From assembly GCA_023436395.1 (NCBI GenBank), contig JAEZJJ010000009.1, forward strand, positions 1 through 58,936: 58,936 nt of DNA, given 5' to 3'. This DNA comes from Bacillota bacterium. GTDB lineage: Bacteria > Bacillota > Clostridia > Lachnospirales > Cellulosilyticaceae. A program made the translations under genes and the position numbers. The notes below the pieces were generated by a model, which worked only from the letters and a program-made list of their open reading frames with translations, was not told where the DNA came from and searched no databases. This document shows, piece after piece, positions 42,887 through 52,653 of the stretch (position 1 is its first letter; every line of letters starts with the position of its first letter).

Positions 42887-44238
42887 TTATTTATAACCTC
42901 ATTCTTAAACGAATTGTACAAACTAGCTAATTCACTTTTTAGAATATCTGTAGACAGTGCATTTTTTCGAAAGCCGAAATGGTTTATATCATTTCTTTTT
43001 TCCTTTACTTGATTTGCTATGGTTTTTAATGTTGGATATTGTATAGTGAAATAATTCACACCATTTTCAACAAACTCCCTATTTTCCTCTTTCAATTTCC
43101 ATTCCTTTTTTTCTAGATTTAGACATGCCAATATTTTATTTGCTTTCTCTTCTCTTAGCTCCTTATCTGTGTCATCTAATCCTGTTTCTCTACATACAAA
43201 GGTTATAAGGCTTTCTTCTAAAGCAGTATAACCTTGCTGAATCATGTCATATCGTATGCACCACTCAACTGTGGCTAAACCTACTCCAAGATTAGCTTTA
43301 TCAAGAAAAGGTTCAATCTCCTGTGCTACACGTTCAAATAGAATAGCTATAGGAATCTTTTCTTCAGAATTTCTATTTAGCTCTTTAATTGCTACATTCA
43401 AATTATTTGCTGCTATCCCTATCGAACGAAGATTTCTTTTCTTTACTCTTTCTTTAATTTCCATACCTCTGCTGTTACTTATACAAGTAGTAAAATTGTA
43501 TAGTGCTCCTACGACACCATTTAGATCATTAATACTCATATCTTGTTGCCTATTTAAAAGATTTCTTTTTTGGTCAAAGAGATTTTTTACCTCGTTTGCA
43601 CTCCCTGTTTGTAAAAATGTATTAATTGCATGTGTCCAATCCAAAAGCTCTATATATGTATTAAGATTAAATATTTCTACCCTCTTAACACCTTCTATTC
43701 TTTCTATATTTCCATTTCCACAACTGCATTTAATGGTTTTAGTAACTTTTGTTTCTTCTTGTACTACCCCAATTTCAAAAGCACCGTAATAGATGCCCTC
43801 AATCTGTACATTTTTTAGTACCTTTGCATAGTTCAAAGCAACTAAAGCTTGTATAGGAATATTCCTTAGAGAATGGGTAATATCCATAATTACATGATCT
43901 CCTGGATTAGTATGTAAAACAATCTGATTAAATATTTGTCTTAGTTCATCCTCATTTCTACCCACCTCTATTTTAACTTCTTCAACATTCAACCCACACT
44001 CTTTTAGCAAACGGTCTAGCTTAATATCATTCTCATCCACTGTTATGTAATTTTTCTCTCTTGCATCTTCAGTTAATAGGACAACCACCTTATCCCCATT
44101 TTCTTGCTTCCAGCCTTGACCTAATATTTTTATAAGTGCTTCTTGAATATACTTGGTACGTATGGTTTGATTGCCATAAAAGTAATCACATTCACTATAA
44201 AAACGAGTACCTAGTACAGTTAAAAATACATTTGCCAT
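42859..44238 (-). CDS. csx1: CARF-HEPN ribonuclease, Csx1/TM1812 family (cyclic oligoadenylate activated)
   Basis: 459 residues. The N-terminal CARF domain begins MANVFLTVLGT and has the ligand motif DITHSLRN (119-126). A helical C-terminal HEPN domain has RNDINH (R-x4-H, near 415-420), the RNase motif. In type III systems Cas10 makes cyclic oligoadenylate on target binding, which switches on such RNases to cut cellular RNA. The last few residues (SVDVQVYK) are encoded within a CRISPR leader palindrome, so the C-terminus may have been altered by leader insertion. Placed right after the effector genes. Confidence 0.9.
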   Translation of the reverse strand: MANVFLTVLGTRFYSECDYFYGNQTIRTKYIQEALIKILGQGWKQENGDKVVVLLTEDAREKNYITVDENDIKLDRLLKECGLNVEEVKIEVGRNEDELRQIFNQIVLHTNPGDHVIMDITHSLRNIPIQALVALNYAKVLKNVQIEGIYYGAFEIGVVQEETKVTKTIKCSCGNGNIERIEGVKRVEIFNLNTYIELLDWTHAINTFLQTGSANEVKNLFDQKRNLLNRQQDMSINDLNGVVGALYNFTTCISNSRGMEIKERVKKRNLRSIGIAANNLNVAIKELNRNSEEKIPIAILFERVAQEIEPFLDKANLGVGLATVEWCIRYDMIQQGYTALEESLITFVCRETGLDDTDKELREEKANKILACLNLEKKEWKLKEENREFVENGVNYFTIQYPTLKTIANQVKEKRNDINHFGFRKNALSTDILKSELASLYNSFKNEVINKSVDVQVYK

Positions 44239-44271
44239 ATTCTATCCCCTACCTTTCTGTCATCACTCTAG

Positions 44272-46284
44272 TTATTGCATGATATCCTTTAATTTTGCAG
44301 AGGGGCTGTCTGGTTTCCAATCTCCCGACTGACTACTGCTCCTACTCCCCTTAGCATTGCCCGCATTTCTATTATAAGGCTTTTTATTATAAGTATTACT
44401 ATTATTGTATTTTGGATTTTGTTGGGACAAAACTGTGGCATATTTAAAATTATCTTGTTTAATAGCACTTATAGTAGGAAGCACTTGTCTTTGTGAAAAC
44501 TGCTTAAGCCCCATATATCTAAATTCTGCCTGCTCGCCACTTACACGTTCGGTTTTAATAATCTCATACTCTCTTACTGCCTTTACGGTATCAATATCAG
44601 TCTGAAAATGTTCTTTTACATAGTGTTTATAACACTGAATATACTTTTGGTAGTCCTCTAACCTTTCATAATTAACAGTAAAACTACTGTACTTCTGTGA
44701 CACATCATAGGTATATAGCTGAATATCTTTCATGATGACTTGTCCAAATCCATAAGGTTTTGCTAAACCTATATTCTGATAAGATTTTTTATTAAAGTCT
44801 AAGGAAAGACTCCATAGTAGCAAACCTAACTCATCTGGATATAAATTATTAAAATGAATACGTCCCTTAAACACAGAACCTTTATCTAAAGGATAAATCT
44901 CTCTATCCTGACTAGGCTTTCCTGTAGCTGTAGCTTCAGCCTGTACCTTATCTTTGAGCCAATATACTTTCATTCCCCGAATAGAAAAATCACTGTCATT
45001 GTAGCTGAATAGCCCTTCCTTATCAAAACTACTTTGTTGTAAATAATGAGGTAGGCAGGTAGCTTTAGGTTCCCCTAAAACCACTGTATAAGGTTTACTT
45101 TCAATAGCCTTGGTAACTATTGCTGGTTCAATCTGTATTCTCCCTTTATAGGAGATTTTATTCTTCTCATCTCCTAAATTAGCAAATCCAAACATAGACC
45201 TTGTATAGTCCATTAAATGCGCATCTTTTTGTACTTCTGCTATGCCTTCATAGATGGAATGGTCATAAAACAGCCTTAAATAAGGGGTATAACCAAAGTA
45301 AAGCTTTCCATGATGCTGTACATAAAAAATAGGCTTCATATTTTCCTTCCCTTTTTCTTTTGGCAACAGATAAAAGGAATCCTTTTTAACGTTTTTATTT
45401 TTCTCTAAGTCGCCTCTATAAGCTCTGATATCTTCTTTTCGAATAGGGATTTCCTCTGCTGAAAAATCTACTTCATTAATAATATAATGTGTGTTCTTGG
45501 GTTTATCTTCTCCATTTTTCCCCCTTGAACTCATATACCCTGAACCTAACATATAGCCTTTGTACTTACACTGCTTATTACTATTTTGACTTTCTATCCA
45601 TTTTACAAGTACTTGTTCTTCATTCACATCATATTTTACAGGTGTACAATATGGTCTATATTCACTTCTCCCTTTAGATAATAAACTCATACCTCGAATA
45701 TACATTTTCTTCTCTGCAATCACTTTTTCACTAACTCTTAAATAGGACTTCCCTTTAATCTGTTTAGCAGGTATTATATAATACTCCTCATCTCTTACCT
45801 TATATATATACCCTGCTTGCACATTCTCTACAATCGAATAACTATTGCCCTTTTCATCTAGCTTACTCTTAAACCCTAATCGTGTATTATAATCTTCTCT
45901 TAGTCGTTTATTATTATCTGCCATTGCACGGTACAAGAAAGTCTGCTCTTCTATATAATCCCCTGTTATGCCACATCCAAGTACCATCGCATTGGTTCTT
46001 ATTAATCCTTTTAGAGTAGAACCTGGAATACAATATCGTCCTTTAACCTCTTTAGTAAAATGAATTTGTTGAACTGTATCTCTACTCTTTCCACTTATCC
46101 CTGTACTAGCAGATACAATAGTAGGTGTTACACACTCTATATCATAGTCAATGTATCCTTCTAAAGTTCCTTCTACAAAGATATCATGCCTTGGAAGTTC
46201 CTTATTACTTTCATATCTTTGAAATACCTTTGCTGCCAAGGGTATAAAGTTATAAGGTGCATATGCTTTATTTACTGTCTCCAT
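44272..46284 (-). CDS. type III-D RAMP protein, TIGR03986 type (Cas7 with large insertion)
   Basis: 670 residues. The start APYNFIPLAAKVF and the Cas7 core (DIECVTPTIVSAS ... GRYCIPGSTLKGLIRTNAMVL; later NIGLAKPYGFGQV, a Gly-rich loop) identify a RAMP. Long inserted segments separate the core elements, matching the Cas7-insertion subunit of III-D complexes. The last 60 residues are a basic Asn/Ser-rich tail that looks unstructured. It is likely an end-of-backbone subunit contacting crRNA and target. Last effector gene, 12 bases after csx19. Confidence 0.87.
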   Translation of the reverse strand: METVNKAYAPYNFIPLAAKVFQRYESNKELPRHDIFVEGTLEGYIDYDIECVTPTIVSASTGISGKSRDTVQQIHFTKEVKGRYCIPGSTLKGLIRTNAMVLGCGITGDYIEEQTFLYRAMADNNKRLREDYNTRLGFKSKLDEKGNSYSIVENVQAGYIYKVRDEEYYIIPAKQIKGKSYLRVSEKVIAEKKMYIRGMSLLSKGRSEYRPYCTPVKYDVNEEQVLVKWIESQNSNKQCKYKGYMLGSGYMSSRGKNGEDKPKNTHYIINEVDFSAEEIPIRKEDIRAYRGDLEKNKNVKKDSFYLLPKEKGKENMKPIFYVQHHGKLYFGYTPYLRLFYDHSIYEGIAEVQKDAHLMDYTRSMFGFANLGDEKNKISYKGRIQIEPAIVTKAIESKPYTVVLGEPKATCLPHYLQQSSFDKEGLFSYNDSDFSIRGMKVYWLKDKVQAEATATGKPSQDREIYPLDKGSVFKGRIHFNNLYPDELGLLLWSLSLDFNKKSYQNIGLAKPYGFGQVIMKDIQLYTYDVSQKYSSFTVNYERLEDYQKYIQCYKHYVKEHFQTDIDTVKAVREYEIIKTERVSGEQAEFRYMGLKQFSQRQVLPTISAIKQDNFKYATVLSQQNPKYNNSNTYNKKPYNRNAGNAKGSRSSSQSGDWKPDSPSAKLKDIMQ

Positions 46285-46295
46285 CCATTTCCCTC

Positions 46296-46673
46296 CTATA
46301 TGAGATAATATGGTCTAACATAAGCAATATACGCTTGACCATCCTCTTTATCGTATTGGATATATTTTTTAACTGCTAAACGTTTAAACCCACTATGTGG
46401 ATTTAATAAATAGGTTGTAGTTAAGTACTGATCTGTATCCTCTATACGTTGCACTGCTTTTAATTGCCCTTCTTGCTTAAAAATATATATTTCTGTGCAT
46501 TCCCCAAATAATCTAGCTTCTATAAGTGTTTCCCAATTAATATCTACTTCTTCAATCGTTGAATATCTCATTCCATCGTAATGATAGGTCACTGCATAGT
46601 TGATTCCTTGCTCCTTTAATGCATCTAGCTGCTGGATTACTCCCTTTGGCTCTTCAATTCTTTTAACGTTCAT
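46296..46673 (-). CDS. csx19: type III-D accessory subunit Csx19-like
   Basis: 125 residues from ATG 46673 (GGGGGAA upstream), starting 11 bases inside... the end of the cas7-2x frame lies at 46684, so the two genes are separated by 10 bases with this start. NWETLIEARLFGECTEIYIF, then QYLTTTYLLNPHSGFKRLAV, match what I recall of the TIGR03984/Csx19 family found only in III-D loci. In the III-Dv complex Csx19 is a small subunit of the effector. No enzymatic motif. Confidence 0.78.
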   Translation of the reverse strand: MNVKRIEEPKGVIQQLDALKEQGINYAVTYHYDGMRYSTIEEVDINWETLIEARLFGECTEIYIFKQEGQLKAVQRIEDTDQYLTTTYLLNPHSGFKRLAVKKYIQYDKEDGQAYIAYVRPYYLI

Positions 46674-46683
46674 TATGTTCCCC

Positions 46684-47985
46684 CTATGCATTTAATACTT
46701 TTGCATACTCATTTAATAGGCCTAGTTGCTTACTTTGACTTGGATTGACTAAGTCTAATACAATCTCCTCAGACAAACCTTGAATCTTTAAAGTGCTATT
46801 GATTACCATGCCTCTTCCGATTCCTTGTCCACTTCCAAGCTTCAAGGTTCCATCACCTAAGTCTCTTAATAAAAAGGCAATGAGTGCAATACTCTTTTTT
46901 TCTGTCTCATCTAATTGCTCTCGGCTTCCTACTTTGTAAATGAGCCTTACCTTTAGTGTTCCTTCTACTGCTTGTTCATACATTAAGGCTTTTGATACTA
47001 CTCCACCTCTGAAACGATCTATTTTAATACGATTGCTATTTGTCACTTTATGATTTTGAATCACTATATCTTCAAAGTAGACAGAACCTATGCACTGCTC
47101 TGTCTCTTGTTTCTCAGTGGTTTCATGTCCAAATAATTCTTTTAGAAGTAGCTCTTTATTTAAGAAATTAGTCACCTTCCTAGCATGACCTCGCATAGCT
47201 CCCTTTAAACTGGTACCTGGAATAATATACTCTAGCTTGCCATTTTGAATAGGTTTTCCATCTGCTTCTAAATTATTTTGTGTAGCCTGTCCTTTAATCA
47301 AAATACTAGTATTTGTTTCACAATCTAATTCAAAGCTAATCCAGTTCCTCTTTCCAGATGTTTTTTCTATTTGGATGGGCTGTAAATGCTTATTAATATC
47401 TTTTTTTACGTAGCTGATGAGATGCTCTCTCTGCCTTAGATTTAAAATAGCTTTTTGGGCACTTTTTATTTCTAGGATTCCACCACCAGATGTTTTCTTG
47501 CCACCTATTCTTAATGCCCCTTCTGATAATGCTTGTACTATTTCTACATATAACTCCTCAATCACTTGTATTTCTTCTTCTTTAATAAAGGCTTCTAATT
47601 TTAGCTCAAAATGACAACCACTACTTAAATATTCTGTATTAAAATAATGTCCCTCTTCATTGCTCCCTGTACATTGATTGATCTTTAATCCTGGTCTTAA
47701 TTCAATCACAGTCTCTTCTACATAGCTATCATAAAAATTCACCTTACTTGAATTTCTATCCTGGGTACGCTTCTCACTCCCAAAATACGCTAAGGCTTGG
47801 TTAGCTTTTCCAGTTTCTTTAAAATAGGCCTTGATGGCACCTGCTATTCCTGTGGCTGGAATATAGGGTTTGTTGTAATATTCATCAATAATAATCTCTT
47901 GTTCTCCATTACCAATATGTAGCGGCCCCTTATTTTCTACTTGAAGATATAAATATGCAACGGCTTCACTTCCTTTTAGCGCCAT
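46684..47985 (-). CDS. double Cas7 (Csm3-like) subunit, Cas7-2x
   Basis: 433 residues with two tandem RAMP domains. Domain 1 (1-180): LHIGNGEQEIIIDEYYNKPYIP (Asp34 in the position of the Csm3 cleavage Asp), then ATGIAGAIKAYF and LRIGGKKTSGGGIL. Domain 2 (200-400): EADGKPIQNGKLEYIIPGTS and LKGAMRGHARK, RFRGGVVSKALM, LGSGQGIGRGMV. Each domain should bind crRNA and could cleave target RNA. Ends 10 bases before csx19 and begins 2 bases after csx10. Confidence 0.87.
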   Translation of the reverse strand: MALKGSEAVAYLYLQVENKGPLHIGNGEQEIIIDEYYNKPYIPATGIAGAIKAYFKETGKANQALAYFGSEKRTQDRNSSKVNFYDSYVEETVIELRPGLKINQCTGSNEEGHYFNTEYLSSGCHFELKLEAFIKEEEIQVIEELYVEIVQALSEGALRIGGKKTSGGGILEIKSAQKAILNLRQREHLISYVKKDINKHLQPIQIEKTSGKRNWISFELDCETNTSILIKGQATQNNLEADGKPIQNGKLEYIIPGTSLKGAMRGHARKVTNFLNKELLLKELFGHETTEKQETEQCIGSVYFEDIVIQNHKVTNSNRIKIDRFRGGVVSKALMYEQAVEGTLKVRLIYKVGSREQLDETEKKSIALIAFLLRDLGDGTLKLGSGQGIGRGMVINSTLKIQGLSEEIVLDLVNPSQSKQLGLLNEYAKVLNA

Positions 47986-47987
47986 CC

Positions 47988-49568
47988 TTATCCCTCCCTA
48001 TACCCTCTGATTCTAATGACATACCTTAATAATCTCTCCATAAATAGAAGAGTATGCTGATATACTTTTTCTCTATCTAATGTGATACCAATCTCTCCTA
48101 TAACAAGTTGTGGCAGTTCAAAAACTTGCTCATTAAAAAACTTTAAATCATCACTATGATTCATTAGTTCTTTAATATAATCTATAAACCTTTCCTTTTT
48201 AATAAATATATCTTTTAACTGATTTTTGGCCCCTGTTGACTTTCTTTCTAAATGGTCCATATATCTACTAAAACGTTCTTTTCCTTCTGTTGCTGAAAGT
48301 GCTTTAAGTTCTCTTACTAGATTAAGTAAATTGCCTAATTGATTATTCTTGGTAGATTTATTCATCTTTATTTGATGAACCATTTCGAATAAGTAATGGT
48401 CAATAGCCTTAGCAAACTTTTGCTCATATATATTCTCTAGCATATATTTTACAGTTTGTATTTCCTCATTTTTAAGAATAGGCAAAACATATGTCTCTTC
48501 TTTAACACTTTCTATTTTACAAATACGCTCAATATTAAAGTCACTTAATAAGGCTATTCGCCCAAACCCTTCTTGGGTTCGTAACCCAATACCTTTTTCC
48601 ACCAATGCTTTTACCTTATTTGTGTCCAAATGTCCTGTTTGAACAGTATATTTGAAAACACTCCCTGCCTTAATGCCTTTGTACTGTGGTAATTTTGTTC
48701 CCCATTTGGCATTATAGCCAGATATAATCGTTGTTTCTGTAATACACTGCGTTAATTCTACCTTTTCTATCCCTAATACTCTCTCAATATAATCCGCCTC
48801 AATAATTCCCATAGATTGTCCATACTCATTAGTATAAAGAGTATCTGATAAGACCATTAAGTAAAGTTCCTTACTATTTTCCTCTACTAACGCATACTCC
48901 TTACCGTATTCCTCTGTCACCACTAACTCCATAATTTCACACTTACCATATCCACTACCTTTAGCACCACCGAGGTAAAGAATCTTATTTTCTAAAAGTT
49001 TCTTTATTTCCTCTACTTTATCCTCTTGCTTAATACCTAAAATCCCCTTAAAAAATTGTCCTGCCTTTATCGCCTCATAACGAAAGAGATTATTCTCCTC
49101 CCTAACTTTTGTAATATGTAAATTTCCTACTTTGTCTACATTCGTATAAGCTAGACTTCCTTTTTCCAGATTCCACTTGCAAAAAGTACCTAACTTTATT
49201 TTTTTATAATCTTCTTCTATCGAATCTTTTAATTCATTAATAATAGGTGCTAAGTTAGCTGTTGCATCATATTGTTTCAGAGTATCCTTAGGTGCATAAA
49301 AACATAATGGAAAAGGAACTGTCTCCTCATTATTTTTTAGTATATAGGCATTATAAAAGATAATGTCCCCCTCTAAAAATAATTGTCTACTGACCTCATC
49401 TTCACTAATATCTATGCCTTGATGGGCATTAATATAATTTCTAATAATCGCTCCACGAAGACTTGAGCCTGGTATGTAGTCTAAGCTATTCTCATCATCT
49501 ATTTGCTTACCCGAACCACCAATCTTTAAGTTTTCTAGGGCTTTAATTGTAAAGGTTATATATCTCAT
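47988..49568 (-). CDS. csx10: Csx10-type Cas5 with C-terminal helical Cas11-like domain
   Basis: 526 residues. The N-terminal Cas5/RAMP part has LKIGGSGKQ, LDYIPGSSLRGAIIRNYI, LFLEGDIIFYNAYIL, LGGAKGSGYGKCEI and GIGLRTQEGFGRI. From about 365 on it becomes purely helical, with KMNKSTKNNQLGNLLNLV, LSATEGKERFSRYMDHLERK and KKERFIDYIKELMNH, which resembles the Csm2/Cas11 small subunit (..TxSQIRxxLxLV..). Csx10 caps the 5' handle; the helical tail may supply the otherwise missing small subunit. Overlaps the preceding cas7 by 4 bases. Confidence 0.82.
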   Translation of the reverse strand: MRYITFTIKALENLKIGGSGKQIDDENSLDYIPGSSLRGAIIRNYINAHQGIDISEDEVSRQLFLEGDIIFYNAYILKNNEETVPFPLCFYAPKDTLKQYDATANLAPIINELKDSIEEDYKKIKLGTFCKWNLEKGSLAYTNVDKVGNLHITKVREENNLFRYEAIKAGQFFKGILGIKQEDKVEEIKKLLENKILYLGGAKGSGYGKCEIMELVVTEEYGKEYALVEENSKELYLMVLSDTLYTNEYGQSMGIIEADYIERVLGIEKVELTQCITETTIISGYNAKWGTKLPQYKGIKAGSVFKYTVQTGHLDTNKVKALVEKGIGLRTQEGFGRIALLSDFNIERICKIESVKEETYVLPILKNEEIQTVKYMLENIYEQKFAKAIDHYLFEMVHQIKMNKSTKNNQLGNLLNLVRELKALSATEGKERFSRYMDHLERKSTGAKNQLKDIFIKKERFIDYIKELMNHSDDLKFFNEQVFELPQLVIGEIGITLDREKVYQHTLLFMERLLRYVIRIRGYREG

Positions 49569-50212
49569 ATATACTGTGCCTCCCCTATTAGTATATCGAT
49601 ATAATGTGTTGTTACATCTTCATCATTTAGGTATAGACGCATCTCTACCTGCCCCTTGCCACGGCTTTCTAATGTGCCTACTTTACGTAAGACTTGGGCA
49701 GCTACTGCTAAAACCCCTAATTGTACAGTAGTTAAAGGTCTCTCCGTCCATACTTCAGCTTCCAATTCTAAGCCCGGATTAATTACTCTAACTTCTCTTA
49801 AGCTCCCTTTTTCAGCAATTCCATTTTTCCCTATACTTGTAAATTTCCTCGTCTGGGTAAGGGATTGTTGTACTTCTTCCCTGGTAAAAATATTATGTTC
49901 TAACCCGTATAAAATATAAGCCTTAATATTTTTATTTAATTTACAATCAGAAAACTTTAACAATCCTTCTTTCTCATCCCCTGATTCTCCAAAAAGTACA
50001 TTTACTTCTCTTCTAAAAGCCTCCCTATTAGCTACTAATTCCCCAATACTCTCTATTTCTTCTCTTAACTTCCCTTTCAACGTCTTTCCTTTAAAAAAAG
50101 GCAACCCATACTCATCATGAACAATTTCAAGATGTCCCCCCCCAATAACGGATTCACCTGAACCAAATATCGTTTCACTTTTAAGTTTCATTTTTAAACA
50201 GATATTTTGCAT
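49565..50212 (-). CDS. cas7: Cas7 (Csm3-like) RAMP subunit
   Basis: 215 residues, one RAMP domain. FGSGESVIGGGHLEIVHDEY has Asp33 in the position of the Csm3 target-cleavage Asp, followed by GLPFFKGKTLKGKLREEI. A helical insert and a Gly-rich VGTLESRGKGQVEM loop follow. It is a backbone subunit that holds crRNA and probably cuts bound target RNA. Its stop overlaps the csx10 start (ATGA), so one frame change would fuse the two. Confidence 0.88.
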   Translation of the reverse strand: MQNICLKMKLKSETIFGSGESVIGGGHLEIVHDEYGLPFFKGKTLKGKLREEIESIGELVANREAFRREVNVLFGESGDEKEGLLKFSDCKLNKNIKAYILYGLEHNIFTREEVQQSLTQTRKFTSIGKNGIAEKGSLREVRVINPGLELEAEVWTERPLTTVQLGVLAVAAQVLRKVGTLESRGKGQVEMRLYLNDEDVTTHYIDILIGEAQYI

Positions 50213-50223
50213 AGTCTTCCCCC

Positions 50224-51726
50224 TTATAAAGTTTCTACTAAGTCTACGATTTCAATGGCATCATAGTGTGTGGCACTATATTGATCATGTAATTTATAAA
50301 AACCATATTCACATTTAAAGCTACCTGCCATATCCAATTTATTAGTCACTGATTGTTGACCTTCCTTTTCTAGTCCATTGACCTCCATATAAATCCTTGT
50401 AGCCTCTATACCCTCCTTATACTTACTCCTTAAAGTTTTTAATTTACTTCTTGGAATTGGGTTTTTGCCCTTAGAAATACTATTTAAGATTTCCTTAAAA
50501 TTATCATAATGATTGATACGATCCTTATAATTATCTGCTGCAAATAATGGTCTTAAGGTGAGGGTACAATTACTGTCAATCTTATACCCTTCTCTAATCT
50601 GATGTAGATTTCCTTTAAGTTCTCCTTGCACAATATGCCAATCTATCATATTCGTATCTTCTAAATTCTGCTTTACAATAGTATCTTTGCAATTTTGGCA
50701 AAGCTCCTCTGCTAGTTCATAAGCTCTTGAAAAAGGATATCCTGCCTTCACTATTGCAATACCTGCACAGGCATATAATTTCCATCCCATTACATGCTGC
50801 TTCTCTAATTCTTCTAAAAACACTTTACATAACCAAATACTATCCTTTGCTCCAGCAATGAAACATACATCATCTCCAGCTAAAATAATGGGACGAATTC
50901 TAGTCTCTCCTTTCTCTGCCTTATAACGTTCACACATATTTTTAAAGGCTATCTTATAAACAGCATCTATTGCCCTGCTAAAGTTTCCCATTTCTTCAAC
51001 ATAGGCTTGATTATGCTTTGCAAGATCTATTATGTTACTTTTTAAATACTTTTCCTTGATTTCATCAAACTTTTTCCCCATTTTGTTTCCATCAATGTGA
51101 ATAATTGCTATATAAGATTTATCCCCACTATCTACTATGCTGTCTATGTCTTTAATAACTCTTTGATCTGCAGTAAACTCCCCCAAGTTATCCTGCATCT
51201 CAGCATTTGCTCTAAGCTTTCCTCTAATTTCTTCTGATATCAGGGTTTCTTTTCTATCTCCAGCAAATAAATAGCGTTCCTCTTGCTCTAAATATACAGC
51301 TGGCATTCCTGTTGAATAACATGTTTTCTCCATACCAAAACTCATCTGATAATAGCAAGATAACCTTTTACTTTTCTTACGACCTAACTTTTTATAAGCT
51401 TCATCAATTTTAAGCACAATATTATCTTTCTGATTCTCAAATGGTACCGTTACAAAAAACATTTCTAACTCTGAATAGCGTTCTAAGATTTCATAAGAAA
51501 GTTTCTCTACAAACTTACGTCCTTTGTCTTCTGTAGGAAATTTATAAATACTCTTGCCCCCACCTTCTAGTATTTTTTTCCCTTGAAACTCTTCTATAAA
51601 AGTCTTAGGCAAATCCTCTGTAACATAACGAATAATCATTGAAGCTCCTATATTCTCTTTTAGCTTATTACTCTTAAAAATATAACTTTGCTTCTTAGAA
51701 ACCTCCATTAAGACTAGTACACTCAC
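50224..51726 (-). CDS. cas10: Cas10, large subunit with polymerase (Palm) domain, no HD nuclease
   Basis: 500 residues from GTG 51726 with GGAGGG upstream; a TTG ten codons earlier overlaps that site. The first Palm starts VLVLMEVSKKQSYIFKSNKL. A second Palm has IAIIHIDGNKMGKKF and the catalytic hairpin LAGDDVCFI (near 284), with GWKLYACAGIAIVKAGYPFS after it. An N-terminal HD domain is absent, so it should make cyclic oligoadenylate but not cut DNA. First gene of the effector operon. Confidence 0.92.
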   Translation of the reverse strand: MSVLVLMEVSKKQSYIFKSNKLKENIGASMIIRYVTEDLPKTFIEEFQGKKILEGGGKSIYKFPTEDKGRKFVEKLSYEILERYSELEMFFVTVPFENQKDNIVLKIDEAYKKLGRKKSKRLSCYYQMSFGMEKTCYSTGMPAVYLEQEERYLFAGDRKETLISEEIRGKLRANAEMQDNLGEFTADQRVIKDIDSIVDSGDKSYIAIIHIDGNKMGKKFDEIKEKYLKSNIIDLAKHNQAYVEEMGNFSRAIDAVYKIAFKNMCERYKAEKGETRIRPIILAGDDVCFIAGAKDSIWLCKVFLEELEKQHVMGWKLYACAGIAIVKAGYPFSRAYELAEELCQNCKDTIVKQNLEDTNMIDWHIVQGELKGNLHQIREGYKIDSNCTLTLRPLFAADNYKDRINHYDNFKEILNSISKGKNPIPRSKLKTLRSKYKEGIEATRIYMEVNGLEKEGQQSVTNKLDMAGSFKCEYGFYKLHDQYSATHYDAIEIVDLVETL

Positions 51727-51768
51727 TTTACGCCCTCCTTCTACAAAAATATTCAAAATATTAAAAAT

Positions 51769-51797
51769 ATTATCTCATAACTTTAAAATATTTTCAA
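51769..51797 (-). promoter_or_regulatory. effector operon promoter
   Basis: TTGAAA (51792-51797), 17-base spacer, GATAAT (51769-51774) on the minus strand, about 40 bases before cas10. Confidence 0.7.
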
Positions 51798-51984
51798 TTT
51801 ACACTTTACTTATAAATTTGTATATAAGCTTTTAGCTATGGGTATTGTGGTTTTATATATTTTAAATTAAGTTCACATTCCTTATTTCCAATGCAGATAG
51901 TTATTGTATATAGGCCTTTATTTCTTTACAAGGCTTGTCATATACAGGCCTATCATTCTACATCTGCTATACTTCTTATACAAT

Positions 51985-52021
51985 AAAAAAACACCTCTTT
52001 AATTATTCTAAAAAGGTGTTT
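51985..52021. terminator. terminator at the left of array 3
   Basis: AAAACACCTTTTTAG/TAAAGAGGTGTTTT hairpin, with T7 on the minus strand; ends the leftward array-3 transcript before the cas10 promoter. The rest of 51.8-52.15 kb shows only a short inverted repeat (TATAGGCCT/AGGCCTAT). Confidence 0.75.
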
Positions 52022-52158
52022 TACTTATTTGAATTTCATTTATTTAAATTCTTATATATTTATCCTCACTATGCCTTAATCTAATTAATCATTCTTCCAT
52101 TTTGTAATCTTCTTTTATCTACTGGTATTCTCTGTTTATATCCTTGTCACTATCTCTT

Positions 52159-52653
52159 CTGTAAACACTCTATAGTTAAGCTATAAACTTAAAAAATCTA
52201 AAGTAATGGCAGATTGATATTCTTGTGTTTAAATTCCTTATAGGTAAGCTATAAACCAGGAGACATCAGAGCAGCAGAAGAAGTACGATAAGAGTTTCAA
52301 TTCCTTATAGGTAAGTTATAAACGGTATGCTCACAGACGACATTATCAATATGGTTAAGTTTCAGTTCCTTATAGGTAAGCTATAAACGTAGAAAATACT
52401 AACGGCGGGACGACTATATTGTTAGTTTCAATTCCTTATAGGTAAGCCATAAACTATCATACAAAAACAGACCTGTTTCAAAATGTAGTGTTTCAATTCC
52501 TTATAGGTAAGCTATAAACCTATTTTCAAAAGAATGTGTAAGGCATACAATATAAAGTTTCAATTCCTTATAGGTAAGCTATAAACACATTAGAAGCTAA
52601 ATACACAGCAGGGGCAGAAGAAGGTTTCAATTCCTTATAGGTAAGCAATAAAC
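52159..52653 (-). CRISPR. CRISPR array 3: 7 repeats plus one decayed copy
   Basis: Repeats start at 52159 (strongly decayed), 52227, 52294, 52359, 52425, 52490, 52557 and 52624; spacers 35-38 bp. Several repeats carry single changes (GTAAGTTAT, TTCAGTTCC, GTAAGCCAT, GTAAGCAAT), unlike the uniform array 2, suggesting an older, less active array. Confidence 0.96.

Noticed and set aside
46296..46691. Upstream start of csx19 at 46691
   Set aside because: It would overlap the double-Cas7 stop and lacks a ribosome site; ATG 46673 follows GGGGGAA.
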